Assembly: GCF_012030425.1 (NCBI RefSeq)
Contig: NZ_JAAUVN010000007.1
Location: 1 to 64,000 of the forward strand
From: Sphingobacterium sp. B16(2022)
GTDB lineage: Bacteria; Bacteroidota; Bacteroidia; Sphingobacteriales; Sphingobacteriaceae
Direction of reading: 5' to 3'
DNA length: 64,000 nt
Shown: piece after piece, positions 9,631-18,996 of the stretch
How the letters are laid out: each line of letters begins with the position of its first letter
Numbering within the stretch: position 1 is the stretch's first letter
Made by a program: the position numbers and the translations under genes
The notes under the pieces: model-generated
Told to the model about the DNA's origin: nothing
The model's input: only the letters and a program-made list of their open reading frames with translations
Database searches by the model: none

Positions 9631-11478
9631 ATGATACGTTTATTGTTAAGTGGTGTTTTTATGCTACTTCAGCTTTCTTATGCCTTCTCTCAAGGTAAAT
9701 TTTCTATACAAAGAGTCGAACCTTTGCATTGGTGGGTTGGTATGAAATCTTCTGATTTGCAGTTGATTATTTATGGAAAAGGCATTGGGAAGAGTACGGT
9801 TAAAATCAAGAAGCAAGGCTTAACCTTAGTCAAAACTAATCCGGTTGAAAATTCCGATTATTTATTTCTAGATCTATCGGTTGACTCCGACGCAACTGCT
9901 GGCTTTTATCCAATTGAATTTTATGAAAATAATAAGCTAGTAGGAAGCTATAAATATGAATTAAAAAATAGAGAAACATCTTCTGTGAAAGCTCAGGGTG
10001 TCCATTCCGACGATTTGATCTACTTAATCATGCCAGATCGCTTTGCCAATGGAAACACAAAGAATGATCAAATAAAAGGTTTACGGGAGATTCAGGTAAA
10101 CCGTGATTCCATGTATGCTCGTCATGGTGGTGATATAGATGGTGTTATTCAACATCTAGATTATCTAGCTGATCTAGGAGTTACTTCTGTGTGGTTAACA
10201 CCAGTACTGACCAATGATATGCCCCAGGCTTCCTATCATGGTTATGCAAATACAGAAAACTATCATATTGATCCACGATTGGGAACCAATGAAACCTACC
10301 GTAAACTTGGGGAGGAACTACACAAACGAAATATGAAATTGGTACATGATGTCGTTCCGAATCACGTAGGACTGTATCATTGGACCGTAATTGACAAGCC
10401 TTTTAAAGACTGGTTGCATGAATGGCCAAGTTTTACACAAACTACTTATAAAGATCAGACTATTTTCGATCCTTATGCTTCCGTTGCAGATCGCGAGCGA
10501 ATGGAAAAAGGATGGTTTGTAGAGACGATGCCCGACATGAATCAAGAAAATGAATATGTTCAGAAGTATATTCTACAGAGTCATATTTGGTGGATTGAGT
10601 ATGCAGGTATTGATGGTTTTCGTATAGATACCTATCCATACAACGATTTGGATTTTATGGCTAAATGGACAGCGGCAATTCAAAAAGAATATCCTCAGTT
10701 TTCATTCTTTGGTGAAACATGGGTACAGTCTGTACCGAATCAAGCTTATTTCTTAGGAGGACAACGTGTTGGCCAGTCGATCGATACGAAGCTTGATGGT
10801 GTCACTGATTTTCAATTAAATTATGCTATCGCAGATGCATTGAATAATGAAAAGGATGGTGCAAATAGATTGTATGCAACTTTAGGATCGGATTATCAAT
10901 ATCCTAATCCATTAGCGAATGTAATATTTTTAGATAATCATGACAAGGACCGTTTTTTCTCTGTGGTTGGAGAGGACATAGAGAAGTATAAAGCGGCATT
11001 CTCTTGGTTGCTGACATCTCGTGGTATACCACAGATGTATTATGGTGCAGAGGTATTGATGAAGAATTTTAATAGACCTGATGGCTTACTACGTGAAGAT
11101 TTTAAAGGTGGATTTGCGGGTGATACTGTTAATAAATTTAATGCTTCAGGCCGATCTGATGCAGAAAATGAACTGTTCGATCATATTAAAAAGTTAGCGA
11201 ATTATCGTAAGAATAATACGGTGCTACAATATGGAGCAACACAGCATTATGTACCGGAACATAATGTGTATGCATATTTCAGATCTCACGAAAACCAAGT
11301 AGTATCTGTTTTTATGAACTGTAATGACAAGGAGGTTAAATTACCCTTAGCTAGATTTAGGGAGAGTATGAAAGAAGCAACGCGAATGAAAAATATTTTA
11401 ACAGATATCGATCAAGAAATACCATTGGAAATTACATTAAAACCTCATCAAACAGTGGTGTTTGAATTAAAAAAATAA
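9631..11478 (+). CDS. GH13 neopullulanase/cyclomaltodextrinase-like enzyme (SusA-like)
   Basis: This 615-residue enzyme has a type I signal peptide ending at YAFSQ, so it is probably periplasmic. The N-terminal domain (about residues 25-125) is of the cyclomaltodextrinase type. The GH13 barrel follows with region I DVVPNH, region II GFRIDTYPY (nucleophile D333), region III FFGETWV (acid/base E362) and region IV FLDNHD (D438). ARHGGDIDGVIQHLDYLADLGV is typical of the SusA group. It would break imported malto-oligosaccharides into maltose and glucose. The gene lies 49 bases after the SusE-like gene and 3 bases before pgmB, inside the operon. Confidence 0.92.
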   Translation: MIRLLLSGVFMLLQLSYAFSQGKFSIQRVEPLHWWVGMKSSDLQLIIYGKGIGKSTVKIKKQGLTLVKTNPVENSDYLFLDLSVDSDATAGFYPIEFYENNKLVGSYKYELKNRETSSVKAQGVHSDDLIYLIMPDRFANGNTKNDQIKGLREIQVNRDSMYARHGGDIDGVIQHLDYLADLGVTSVWLTPVLTNDMPQASYHGYANTENYHIDPRLGTNETYRKLGEELHKRNMKLVHDVVPNHVGLYHWTVIDKPFKDWLHEWPSFTQTTYKDQTIFDPYASVADRERMEKGWFVETMPDMNQENEYVQKYILQSHIWWIEYAGIDGFRIDTYPYNDLDFMAKWTAAIQKEYPQFSFFGETWVQSVPNQAYFLGGQRVGQSIDTKLDGVTDFQLNYAIADALNNEKDGANRLYATLGSDYQYPNPLANVIFLDNHDKDRFFSVVGEDIEKYKAAFSWLLTSRGIPQMYYGAEVLMKNFNRPDGLLREDFKGGFAGDTVNKFNASGRSDAENELFDHIKKLANYRKNNTVLQYGATQHYVPEHNVYAYFRSHENQVVSVFMNCNDKEVKLPLARFRESMKEATRMKNILTDIDQEIPLEITLKPHQTVVFELKK

Positions 11479-11481
11479 AAA

Positions 11482-12129
11482 ATGAAAAGTGCATTGGACC
11501 TTTTGAAGGAAATTAAGGGAGTAATTTTTGATCTCGACGGTGTTTTGGTGGATACTGCGGTATTTCATTTTCAAGCTTGGAAAAGACTTGCTCAGGAATT
11601 GGGATTTGATTTTACAGAGATTGAAAATGAACAATTAAAAGGTGTAAGTAGAATTGCTTCACTAGAGAAAATTTTAAACTGGGCTGGAGTTGATGCTTCT
11701 GAAAGTGAAAAAATAGAAATGGCAGAACGGAAAAATCGCTGGTATTTAGATTTAGTTGAGCAAATGAAAGCAGATGAAATTCTACCTGGATCTCTTGAAC
11801 TGTTGCATTGGTTAAAGAAAAATGGATATCAGGTTGCATTAGGGTCTGCGAGTAAAAATGCACCGCTTATCCTCGAGAAAACGGGTATGATTTCTTTTTT
11901 TGATGTCCTTGTTGATGGTAATAGTGTGAGTCTTTCTAAACCTAATCCAGAGGTTTTTTTAAAAGCTGCCCGTGATCTTAAGTTACTTCCAGAAGTATGT
12001 CTGGTGTTTGAAGATGCGCAGGCCGGGGTAGATGCTGCAAGGGCTGCAGGAATGAGTGTGATTGGTATCGGTTCAAACTTGAATGGAACCGATTTGTCAA
12101 TCAGCAGTTTGGAAGAAGTTTTAAATTAA
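11482..12129 (+). CDS. pgmB: Beta-phosphoglucomutase (HAD superfamily)
   Basis: A 215-residue cytosolic HAD phosphotransferase. Motif I is FDLDGVLVDT (nucleophile D17, acid/base D19), motif II is the GSASKNAP stretch, motif III is the Lys in LSKPNPEVF, and motif IV is VFEDAQAGVDAARAAGM. The ordering fits beta-PGM. It converts beta-glucose 1-phosphate to glucose 6-phosphate. The neighbouring GH65 phosphorylase releases exactly this beta anomer from maltose, so the two genes form a matched pair. It starts 3 bases after the neopullulanase stop codon. Confidence 0.94.
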   Translation: MKSALDLLKEIKGVIFDLDGVLVDTAVFHFQAWKRLAQELGFDFTEIENEQLKGVSRIASLEKILNWAGVDASESEKIEMAERKNRWYLDLVEQMKADEILPGSLELLHWLKKNGYQVALGSASKNAPLILEKTGMISFFDVLVDGNSVSLSKPNPEVFLKAARDLKLLPEVCLVFEDAQAGVDAARAAGMSVIGIGSNLNGTDLSISSLEEVLN

Positions 12130-12144
12130 TTAGTTGATTTTGCA

Positions 12145-14427
12145 ATGAAAAATTACATCGTCCACGATGAGTGGAATATCATAGAAGAAGGGTTTCAGCC
12201 CGCATATAATGAAGTCTCAGAAAGTATATTTTCTATTGGAAATGGAAGAATGGGACAACGAGCAAATTTTGAAGAAGACTATAGCGGTAAATCATTGCCA
12301 GGATCATATTTGGCTGGAGTTTATTATCCTGATAAAACCCGCGTTGGTTGGTGGAAAAATGGTTATCCTGAATATTTTGCGAAGGTTATTAACGCTATCA
12401 ATTGGATTGGTCTTCATATCGAAGTGAATGGTGAGGTTTTGGATCTCGCAAAATGTGATGTACATAGTTTTCAACGAAAACTGGATATGAAGCATGGATT
12501 ATTAGTTCGATCTTTTGACGCAAGACTTCAAAATGGTGTGGAGATTCGTGTAAAGAGCATGCGGATATTTCATCTTTTTCAGTCTGAAACAGCATCTTTA
12601 AAATATACTATCCAAGTTCTGAATCAAAAAGCTTCTTTACAGGTGGAGTCTTATTTGGAAGGAGATGTCGTGAATAGAGACAGTAACTATGATGAACATT
12701 TTTGGAATTTTATTTCAAGTGGTACATCAGATTCACAGTTAAATGTGACGATGAAAACGAAGAAAACAGATTTCATAGTCCGGGCTGATTTGTTTAATAA
12801 CTTTACTTTAAATAATAAAACTCTGGAATCCAAACTTTCAAAAGAAGGTGCATATGTTTCTGAAAGTGTAGCAATTTCTATAGAGCCAGGCGATATATTC
12901 TCTGTAGAAAAACGTGTTTCGATGGTTACTTCTCAAAATTATACTGAAACTGAATTAGTTGTGACGGGAAAAGCAAATATCGAAAAAATTTCTGCCATAA
13001 CATTTGATGAATTACAACATAATCAGGCATTGGCCTGGGGAAATTTCTGGAATGAAAGTGATATTGAGATCACTGCAGATGTTGCCGCACAGCAAGCTAT
13101 TCGTTTTAATATATTCCAATTATACCAAACTTATACTGGCGAAGATTCCAGACTTAATATTGGTCCAAAAGGATTTACGGGTGAAAAGTATGGTGGTGTG
13201 ACCTATTGGGATACAGAGGCTTATTGTGTTCCTTTTTACCTTGCTACGCAACCCTCGGCTATTGCCCGCAATTTATTGCTGTATCGCTATCAGCATCTGG
13301 ATAAGGCGATTGAGAATGCCGCAAAACTTGGTTTTTCAAATGGAGCGGCTTTATATCCTATGGTTACAATGAATGGAGAAGAGTGTCATAACGAATGGGA
13401 GATTACTTTTGAAGAGATCCACCGTAATGGCGCAATTGCTTTTGCCATCTACAATTATCAGCGCTATACCGGTGATTGGTCATATGTCGAAAATTATGGG
13501 CTTGAAGTATTGATCGCTATCAGTCGTTTCTGGGCACAACGTGTCAACTGGAGTGCGGAGAAGGATAAATATGTTATACTGGGAGTTACTGGTCCTAATG
13601 AATATGAAAACAATGTCAATAATAACTGGTATACCAATACGATTGCTAGCTGGTGTTTAAAGTATACGCTGGAATCCATACAAACGTTAAAAGATAGTGA
13701 TCATATCAAACTAAAGGTCTTATTTGAAAAAGTTGCTTTTAAGCAAGAAGAAGCCGTTGCATGGCAGCATGTCATGGATCATTTATATTATCCGATCGAT
13801 ACTGAAAGCGGGATATTTTTACAACAGGATGGTTATTTAGATAAAGAGCAAGTCTTAGTTGCTGATTTGCCTGATACAGAGCGACCGATCAATCAAAAGT
13901 GGAGTTGGGACCGTATTTTGAGATCATGTTTTATAAAACAAGCAGATGTACTTCAAGGCTTATATTTCTTTGAAGATCAATATGATTTAGATACGATAAG
14001 AAAGAATTATGATTTTTATGAACCGCGAACTGTTCATGAAAGTTCACTGTCACCCTGTGTTCACGCTATTTTAGCTTCAAAATTGGGTAATGAGGCTAAA
14101 GCATATGAATTTTACCTTAGAACAGCCCGTTTAGATCTGGATGATTATAACAATGACACCGAAGATGGATTACACATCACATCGATGGCCGGAACCTGGA
14201 TGTCTATCGTCGAAGGTTTTGCAGGGATGCGGGTGAAAAACAATACATTGATTTTTCAAACTTTCATTCCTAAAACTTGGGAAAGTTATGCTTTTCATGT
14301 TCAGTTTAGGGGAGTGAAATTATTTGTAAAAATAAAACAGCATGATTTTGAACTGATCAATAAGTCTAATCAAGAAATTAATATTATTTTTAACGGAGAG
14401 GCAATCTCTGTTAAGCCAAGTGCATAA
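12145..14427 (+). CDS. GH65 family maltose phosphorylase
   Basis: This 760-residue protein has the GH65 architecture: an N-terminal beta-sandwich (EGFQPAYNEVSESIFSIGNGRMGQRANFEE near the start), a linker, an (alpha/alpha)6 barrel and a small C-terminal beta domain. The general acid is in GVTGPNEYENNVNNNWYTN (E486). The substrate and phosphate loop region includes GGVTYWDTE. No signal peptide is present, so it acts in the cytosol. The expected reaction is maltose plus phosphate to glucose and beta-glucose 1-phosphate. Trehalose or kojibiose phosphorylase activity cannot be excluded from sequence alone, but the starch context favours maltose. Confidence 0.9.
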   Translation: MKNYIVHDEWNIIEEGFQPAYNEVSESIFSIGNGRMGQRANFEEDYSGKSLPGSYLAGVYYPDKTRVGWWKNGYPEYFAKVINAINWIGLHIEVNGEVLDLAKCDVHSFQRKLDMKHGLLVRSFDARLQNGVEIRVKSMRIFHLFQSETASLKYTIQVLNQKASLQVESYLEGDVVNRDSNYDEHFWNFISSGTSDSQLNVTMKTKKTDFIVRADLFNNFTLNNKTLESKLSKEGAYVSESVAISIEPGDIFSVEKRVSMVTSQNYTETELVVTGKANIEKISAITFDELQHNQALAWGNFWNESDIEITADVAAQQAIRFNIFQLYQTYTGEDSRLNIGPKGFTGEKYGGVTYWDTEAYCVPFYLATQPSAIARNLLLYRYQHLDKAIENAAKLGFSNGAALYPMVTMNGEECHNEWEITFEEIHRNGAIAFAIYNYQRYTGDWSYVENYGLEVLIAISRFWAQRVNWSAEKDKYVILGVTGPNEYENNVNNNWYTNTIASWCLKYTLESIQTLKDSDHIKLKVLFEKVAFKQEEAVAWQHVMDHLYYPIDTESGIFLQQDGYLDKEQVLVADLPDTERPINQKWSWDRILRSCFIKQADVLQGLYFFEDQYDLDTIRKNYDFYEPRTVHESSLSPCVHAILASKLGNEAKAYEFYLRTARLDLDDYNNDTEDGLHITSMAGTWMSIVEGFAGMRVKNNTLIFQTFIPKTWESYAFHVQFRGVKLFVKIKQHDFELINKSNQEINIIFNGEAISVKPSA

Positions 14428-14446
14428 CCAGCTAAGCAATAAAATT

Positions 14447-15784
14447 ATGATTTCAAAACTGCATAAACCAAAACTGTCAACTGTTCAGATTATCAATATG
14501 AGCATAGGCTTTTTGGGTATCCAAACAGGGTTTGCTCTTCAAAATGGTAATGCCTCGCGCATTCTCCAGACATTTGGAGCTGATGTTGAGCATTTATCAC
14601 TTTTTTGGTTGGCAGCTCCGATCACCGGAATGATTGTTCAGCCCATAATAGGCTATTATAGTGATCGGACATGGAATAAAATTGGACGTCGCAAACCTTA
14701 TTTTTTGATCGGTGCTATTTTAACTGCAATCGCACTGATATTAATGCCTAATGCTGCATTGTTTACGGCTATTTTACCTCCGTTATTAGTAGGGGCGGGA
14801 ATGTTGACCATTATGGATGCATCAATTAATGTTACGATGGAACCATTTAGGGCATTGGTTGCAGATAATTTACCGAGTTCACAACGGAGTTTAGGATTTT
14901 CTGTTCAAACCTTTATTATCGGATTTGGGGCAGTAATAGGATCTTGGTTACCGTATGTGTTAACTCATTATTTTGGAGTGGAAGGAACAGCTGCAGAAGG
15001 GGTAATTCCTCTCAATGTAATATATTCCTTTTATTGTGGGGCAGGTATATTGCTGTTATCCATTTTATGGACAGTTTTATCGACAAAGGAGTATAATCCA
15101 GCAGAATTAGCTTCTTTTGAAGATGCATCTCAACAAGTTGAAGTTGAGCATCATTCTGGTTTATTTGCTATTGCTGCAGATTTTAGATCCATGCCAAAGA
15201 CGATGAAACAATTGGGTGTCGTACAGTTTTTTTCATGGTTCGCACTTTTTATGATGTGGGTGTATACTACTCCCGCAATTGCAGAACATATCTTTTATTT
15301 AAAGGGGGGGGATAAATCGAAGCTTTATATGGATGCAGCCAATTGGGTAGGAGTGCTTTTTGGTATTTATAATGCCGTTTCGGCAATCTATGCTTTGTTT
15401 TTAGCTAAGATAGCAACTAAATTTGGGCGCAAGCAGACACATGCTTTTTCACTCACTATGGGAGGTCTAGGATTGATGTCGATTTTTATTATTAAAGATC
15501 CCAATCTCTTAATTATTCCTATGATTGGGGTAGGACTGGCTTGGGGAAGTATATTAGCAATGCCATATGCTATTTTGAGTGATAGTTTGCCTGCAAAAAA
15601 AATGGGGGTTTATATGGGAATTTTTAATTTCTTCATCACATTTCCTCAGATTGTCTGTGGTTTTTTTGGAGGTTATATGATCAAGATATTCTTTGATAGT
15701 AATTCTGTTTACGGAATATTATTAGCAGGTGTCTTTATGCTACTTGGTTCATTATCTGTATTGCGCATTAAAGATAAAATTTAA
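14447..15784 (+). CDS. MFS sugar transporter (SLC45-like, probable maltose:H+ symporter)
   Basis: A polytopic membrane protein of 445 residues with about 12 membrane segments. The MFS loop motif appears as SDRTWNKIGRRKPY, the form seen in the plant sucrose transporter/SLC45/GPH branch. The frame can be read from a GTG at 14420 overlapping the GH65 stop, but the ATG at 14447 starts a normal N-terminus (MISKLHKPKLSTVQIINMS) and is preferred. As the last gene of the locus it most likely brings maltose or short maltodextrins from periplasm to cytosol for the GH65 phosphorylase. A strong terminator follows. Confidence 0.87.
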   Translation: MISKLHKPKLSTVQIINMSIGFLGIQTGFALQNGNASRILQTFGADVEHLSLFWLAAPITGMIVQPIIGYYSDRTWNKIGRRKPYFLIGAILTAIALILMPNAALFTAILPPLLVGAGMLTIMDASINVTMEPFRALVADNLPSSQRSLGFSVQTFIIGFGAVIGSWLPYVLTHYFGVEGTAAEGVIPLNVIYSFYCGAGILLLSILWTVLSTKEYNPAELASFEDASQQVEVEHHSGLFAIAADFRSMPKTMKQLGVVQFFSWFALFMMWVYTTPAIAEHIFYLKGGDKSKLYMDAANWVGVLFGIYNAVSAIYALFLAKIATKFGRKQTHAFSLTMGGLGLMSIFIIKDPNLLIIPMIGVGLAWGSILAMPYAILSDSLPAKKMGVYMGIFNFFITFPQIVCGFFGGYMIKIFFDSNSVYGILLAGVFMLLGSLSVLRIKDKI

Positions 15785-15800
15785 GATATAATATGGATAA

Positions 15801-15832
15801 AAAAAAAGCTTCTCTATTGAGAAGCTTTTTTT
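15801..15832 (+). terminator. Terminator of the maltodextrin operon
   Basis: A stem of 14 bp (seven A, then GCTTCTC, pairing with GAGAAGC and seven T) has a four-base loop, TATT. It lies 16 bases after the transporter stop codon. The A-tract makes it potentially active in both directions. Confidence 0.88.
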
Positions 15833-15887
15833 GCTCAAATTGAAAGATATTTTTTAATTTAGAGCTTATCTGTATAAATGCATTCAT

Positions 15888-16778
15888 ATGTTTAGCACTC
15901 GAATTACTTATATTCTTTTTCTTTTTTCTTTTATTTTTCTATCAAAATTAAAGGCCCAAACTGATGACCGGACATTAGATGATGGGGTGATTCGTATACT
16001 GGCTATTGGTAATAGTTTTTCAGAAGATGCTATTGAAAACAATTTATTTGAACTGGCAAATGCTCGGGGGAAAAAAATTGTGATCGGTAATTTATATATA
16101 GGAGGAGCACCCTTGGAGCTACATGTTAAAAATGCTTTGGGAGATAGTAGTGCCTATAGCTATCGAAAAGTAGATGAATCCGGAGCGAAGAGCGTACATG
16201 AGCATATGAAAATATCGGCTGCGCTTTTAGATGAACCATGGGATTATATCAGTTTTCAACAGGCAAGCCCTCTATCGGGAAAATATGACACTTATGCAAA
16301 GGATTTACCTTTGCTATATGCTTATGTAAAGGAGCATGTCAAGTATCCGGAAACTAAGTATATTCTACATCAAACATGGGCTTATCAACATGATAGTGAT
16401 CATAGTGGATTTAGTTTATATGAACGCAATCAAGAGCAAATGTATAAAGCTATTGTATCGACATCTGAAAAGGTATATAAATGGGGGAATTTTTCAATTT
16501 TGATTCCTTGTGGAACTGCAATACAAAATGCTAGAACGACTTATGTCGGAGACCATTTTACACGGGATGGCTATCATCTTAATTTAAATTATGGTAGATT
16601 TATTGCAGCCTGTGTTTGGTATGAAGCCCTATTTAAGGAAGATGTTCGGAATAATGCGTTTGTACCGCTTTCAATAAGTTATGTTGAAAGTAAAATAGCA
16701 AAGCAAGCCGCTCATCATGCTATTATACATCCATATAATATAACGCTTCTCACGGATTATACTTTTTGGACTTATTGA
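15888..16778 (+). CDS. DUF4886 family secreted protein (SGNH-hydrolase-like)
   Basis: A 296-residue protein with a signal peptide (hydrophobic residues 8-21, cleavage near LKAQ). After it, IRILAIGNSFSEDAIENNLFELANARGKKIVIGNLYIGGAPLELH is the DUF4886 opening. The GNSFS block resembles block I of SGNH/GDSL esterases. QQASPLSGK, HQTWAY and the late DHFTRDGYHLN resemble the remaining blocks, with D and H placed for a Ser-Asp-His arrangement. An acyl-ester hydrolase acting on a carbohydrate is plausible but unproven. The next gene, a deacetylase-like protein, starts 10 bases after its stop codon, so the two are probably co-transcribed. Confidence 0.78.
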   Translation: MFSTRITYILFLFSFIFLSKLKAQTDDRTLDDGVIRILAIGNSFSEDAIENNLFELANARGKKIVIGNLYIGGAPLELHVKNALGDSSAYSYRKVDESGAKSVHEHMKISAALLDEPWDYISFQQASPLSGKYDTYAKDLPLLYAYVKEHVKYPETKYILHQTWAYQHDSDHSGFSLYERNQEQMYKAIVSTSEKVYKWGNFSILIPCGTAIQNARTTYVGDHFTRDGYHLNLNYGRFIAACVWYEALFKEDVRNNAFVPLSISYVESKIAKQAAHHAIIHPYNITLLTDYTFWTY

Positions 16779-16788
16779 TATCTTATCG

Positions 16789-17778
16789 ATGAAACAGAAA
16801 AGGCAAAGATTTTCATTTAGACACATCTATTTGGTCATATTATTCGTGATTCTTGCATCCGATGTGATTTATGCACAACGTTTTGAACATATTGTGGACT
16901 ATCAGGTAAATTTTGCCAATGTTTCTTACAAAGGAAAGCAGTATGTTGGTATTCGAAGTTTTCAGGACCAAGGTCAGAACTACGTGTTGTCAGTAGATCC
17001 AATAACATTGGAGACATACGTGTTGAATCGTAATGCTTGTAAAATTGTAGCCGTTACTTCCATTGAGAAGGTACCATATTTTGATTCATCTTTGTATATG
17101 AAGAGCTTTAAACATGTTCGAAGTAATGAACAGGTGCTTCAAGATGCTGGAATTGATTTTCCCTTTCCAAAGGAGCGGGGCATTAATCTGACTATTGATT
17201 TATGCCCATCGCATAAACCATTAGATAAAATTGTTTTTGAGACTCTATTTGTTGCTTTTAAAGGTGTTGAAAATTCGCTTCCAGTTGCTATTTCTCTTTC
17301 GGGGAAATGGATTTTGAATCATGAAACGGACCTACAATGGCTCATTAATTTACAAAATAAAGGGTTATTAACGATAACATGGATCAATCATACTTATAAT
17401 CATAAAGTGAATAAGGATCCTTTAAATCATAATTTTTTATTAGCCACTGGCACTGATGTAAATTATGAAGTAATAGCCAATGAGAAGTTGATGCTTTCTA
17501 AAGGAATAGTTCCGTCCGTCTTTTTTAGATTTCCAGGTCTTGTTTCGAGTAATAAAATTATTGAACAGGTATTAAGTTTTGGTTTGATACCAGTAGGATC
17601 AGATGCGTGGCTTGCGAAGGGACAGCATGCAAAAGACGGCAGTATCGTTTTAATTCATGCCAATGGAAATGAAGAGATAGGTGTACAAGATTTTATTCAA
17701 TTATTGAAGAGTGAACAAAGTAATATTAAGAGTAAACACTGGATTTTACATGACTTGCATGAAGGTTTCCAGTATTAA
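16789..17778 (+). CDS. Polysaccharide deacetylase (NodB-like) family protein
   Basis: A 329-residue protein with a signal peptide or membrane anchor at residues 12-30 (cleavage near IYAQ). After about 120 residues of unknown N-terminal sequence, NodB-like motifs appear. They are LTIDLCPS (motif 1, with only one of the usual two Asp), NHTYNH (the H-x3-H metal pair, motif 2), FFRFPGL (motif 3) and LIHANGNE (the late His). The T-[FY]-D-D-G motif is altered to TIDLC, so activity may be reduced or changed. Pairing with the DUF4886 gene suggests a shared role in cleaving acyl groups from a secreted glycan; that is inference. Confidence 0.72.
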   Translation: MKQKRQRFSFRHIYLVILFVILASDVIYAQRFEHIVDYQVNFANVSYKGKQYVGIRSFQDQGQNYVLSVDPITLETYVLNRNACKIVAVTSIEKVPYFDSSLYMKSFKHVRSNEQVLQDAGIDFPFPKERGINLTIDLCPSHKPLDKIVFETLFVAFKGVENSLPVAISLSGKWILNHETDLQWLINLQNKGLLTITWINHTYNHKVNKDPLNHNFLLATGTDVNYEVIANEKLMLSKGIVPSVFFRFPGLVSSNKIIEQVLSFGLIPVGSDAWLAKGQHAKDGSIVLIHANGNEEIGVQDFIQLLKSEQSNIKSKHWILHDLHEGFQY

Positions 17779-17831
17779 CATTTATTTTTAAAATAGATTA
17801 AGCAAATTATTTTTGTATTTAAAATAAGGTT

Positions 17832-18320
17832 ATGAGTATTAAAAAGAGTTTTCTGATTGAATTAGAAAGAGAGACAAGTAATACAGGTCGTGTTTTGGAT
17901 CGCATTACAGATGAACATCTGGATTGGCGTCCACACGAAAAATCGATGAGTTTAGGCGCATTGGCAGCACATGTTGTGGAATTGCATAATTGGGTTTCTA
18001 AAGCTATTCCGAAGGATGTCTTCGATTTTAAAACTGATTATCAACCTTTAAAAATTAATTCCATTGACGAATTAAAAGATATTCTAATCAAAGGTTTAAT
18101 TGCAAATAAGGAAACTATTGAACAATTGCCTGAAGAGGACTGGTTAAAAGAATGGGTGTTAAAAGCTGGTGACTGGGAAATGGCACGATTGCCCAAGGCT
18201 GGAGCCGTGCGCTATATCATTACCAATCACCTGATCCATCACAGAGGTCAGTTGACTGTTTACTTGAGATTATTGAATATTCCAGTACCAGGACTTTATG
18301 GTCCTTCTGCTGATGAATAG
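17832..18320 (+). CDS. DinB-like protein
   Basis: A 162-residue protein of the DinB/YfiT four-helix-bundle family. The metal-binding histidines characteristic of the fold are seen in LAAHVVELHNW and HHLIHHRGQLTVYLRLLNIPVPGLYGPSADE-like positions (His in HLIHHRGQ). Members are metal-dependent; some act as thiol transferases, but most have no assigned reaction, so only the family is called. It stands alone with its own terminator. Confidence 0.88.
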   Translation: MSIKKSFLIELERETSNTGRVLDRITDEHLDWRPHEKSMSLGALAAHVVELHNWVSKAIPKDVFDFKTDYQPLKINSIDELKDILIKGLIANKETIEQLPEEDWLKEWVLKAGDWEMARLPKAGAVRYIITNHLIHHRGQLTVYLRLLNIPVPGLYGPSADE

Positions 18321-18330
18321 ACTAATTTTA

Positions 18331-18359
18331 AACCGAAGCTAAAAAGCTTCGGTTTTTTT
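18331..18359 (+). terminator. Terminator after the DinB-like gene
   Basis: A 10-bp stem, AACCGAAGCT with AGCTTCGGTT, has loop AAAA and is followed by seven T. It lies 10 bases after the stop codon. Confidence 0.88.
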
Positions 18360-18480
18360 ATGTTCCTTCGTATAAGGAAGACAATTCCTAGAATATAACA
18401 GCACCAATTATTTTTTTTTAAAAAAGTATGTAATATTTCGATACCCTTGCATGTCTTCTATATAAAAGCGATTAAAATTT

Positions 18481-18996
18481 ATGAACCAAGAAACCTTTAA
18501 AACGACAGTCTTCATCCATAAGGATCGGTTATTTCGTTTTGCAAATAGGTTTTTGCTAGATCAGGATGATGCGTTTGATTTGGTTCAGGAAGTATTATTG
18601 AAGTTATGGGAATCGAGGAGTGAACTTTTAAAAATTACGAATATCGAAGCTTATGCGATGCGAATGACAAAAAACTTTGCCTTGAATAGATTAAATAGAG
18701 AGGGGGTCAAAACAAAATATATGGCACAACTTGATCAAGATATTCAAAAAGAAAAGTATCCTTCCTTAACTAGAGAACTTATTTTAAAATTCATAGATCA
18801 GCTCCCTGAAAAGCAAAGACTGGTGATGTATCTCAGAGATATTGAGGAATATGAAATTGCAGACATTGTTGCCTTGGTCGGAATAGATGAAAATGCAGTG
18901 CGCGTAAATTTATCGCGAGCTCGAAATGTGGTAAAAGTCAATTTGACAAAAGTATTTGATTATGAAGAAAGAAGAATTAAAGAAATTAGAAGCTAA
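18481..18996 (+). CDS. ECF-type RNA polymerase sigma factor
   Basis: A 171-residue sigma-70-family factor with only regions 2 and 4. Region 2 contains RFANRFLLDQDDAFDLVQEVLLKLWES (about residues 18-45). Region 4 contains LPEKQRLVMYLRDIEEYEIADIVALVGIDENAVRVNLSRARNVVK (about residues 109-155), a clear helix-turn-helix. It overlaps by 35 bases the next gene, which encodes a single-pass membrane protein, the usual arrangement for a sigma/anti-sigma pair. The three DUF4252 genes after that are the likely output or signal partners. Confidence 0.93.
   Translation: MNQETFKTTVFIHKDRLFRFANRFLLDQDDAFDLVQEVLLKLWESRSELLKITNIEAYAMRMTKNFALNRLNREGVKTKYMAQLDQDIQKEKYPSLTRELILKFIDQLPEKQRLVMYLRDIEEYEIADIVALVGIDENAVRVNLSRARNVVKVNLTKVFDYEERRIKEIRS

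Noticed and set aside
14420..14446. GTG start for the MFS transporter, overlapping the GH65 stop
   Set aside because: The extra nine residues are not typical of the family, and the ATG at 14447 gives a normal start.
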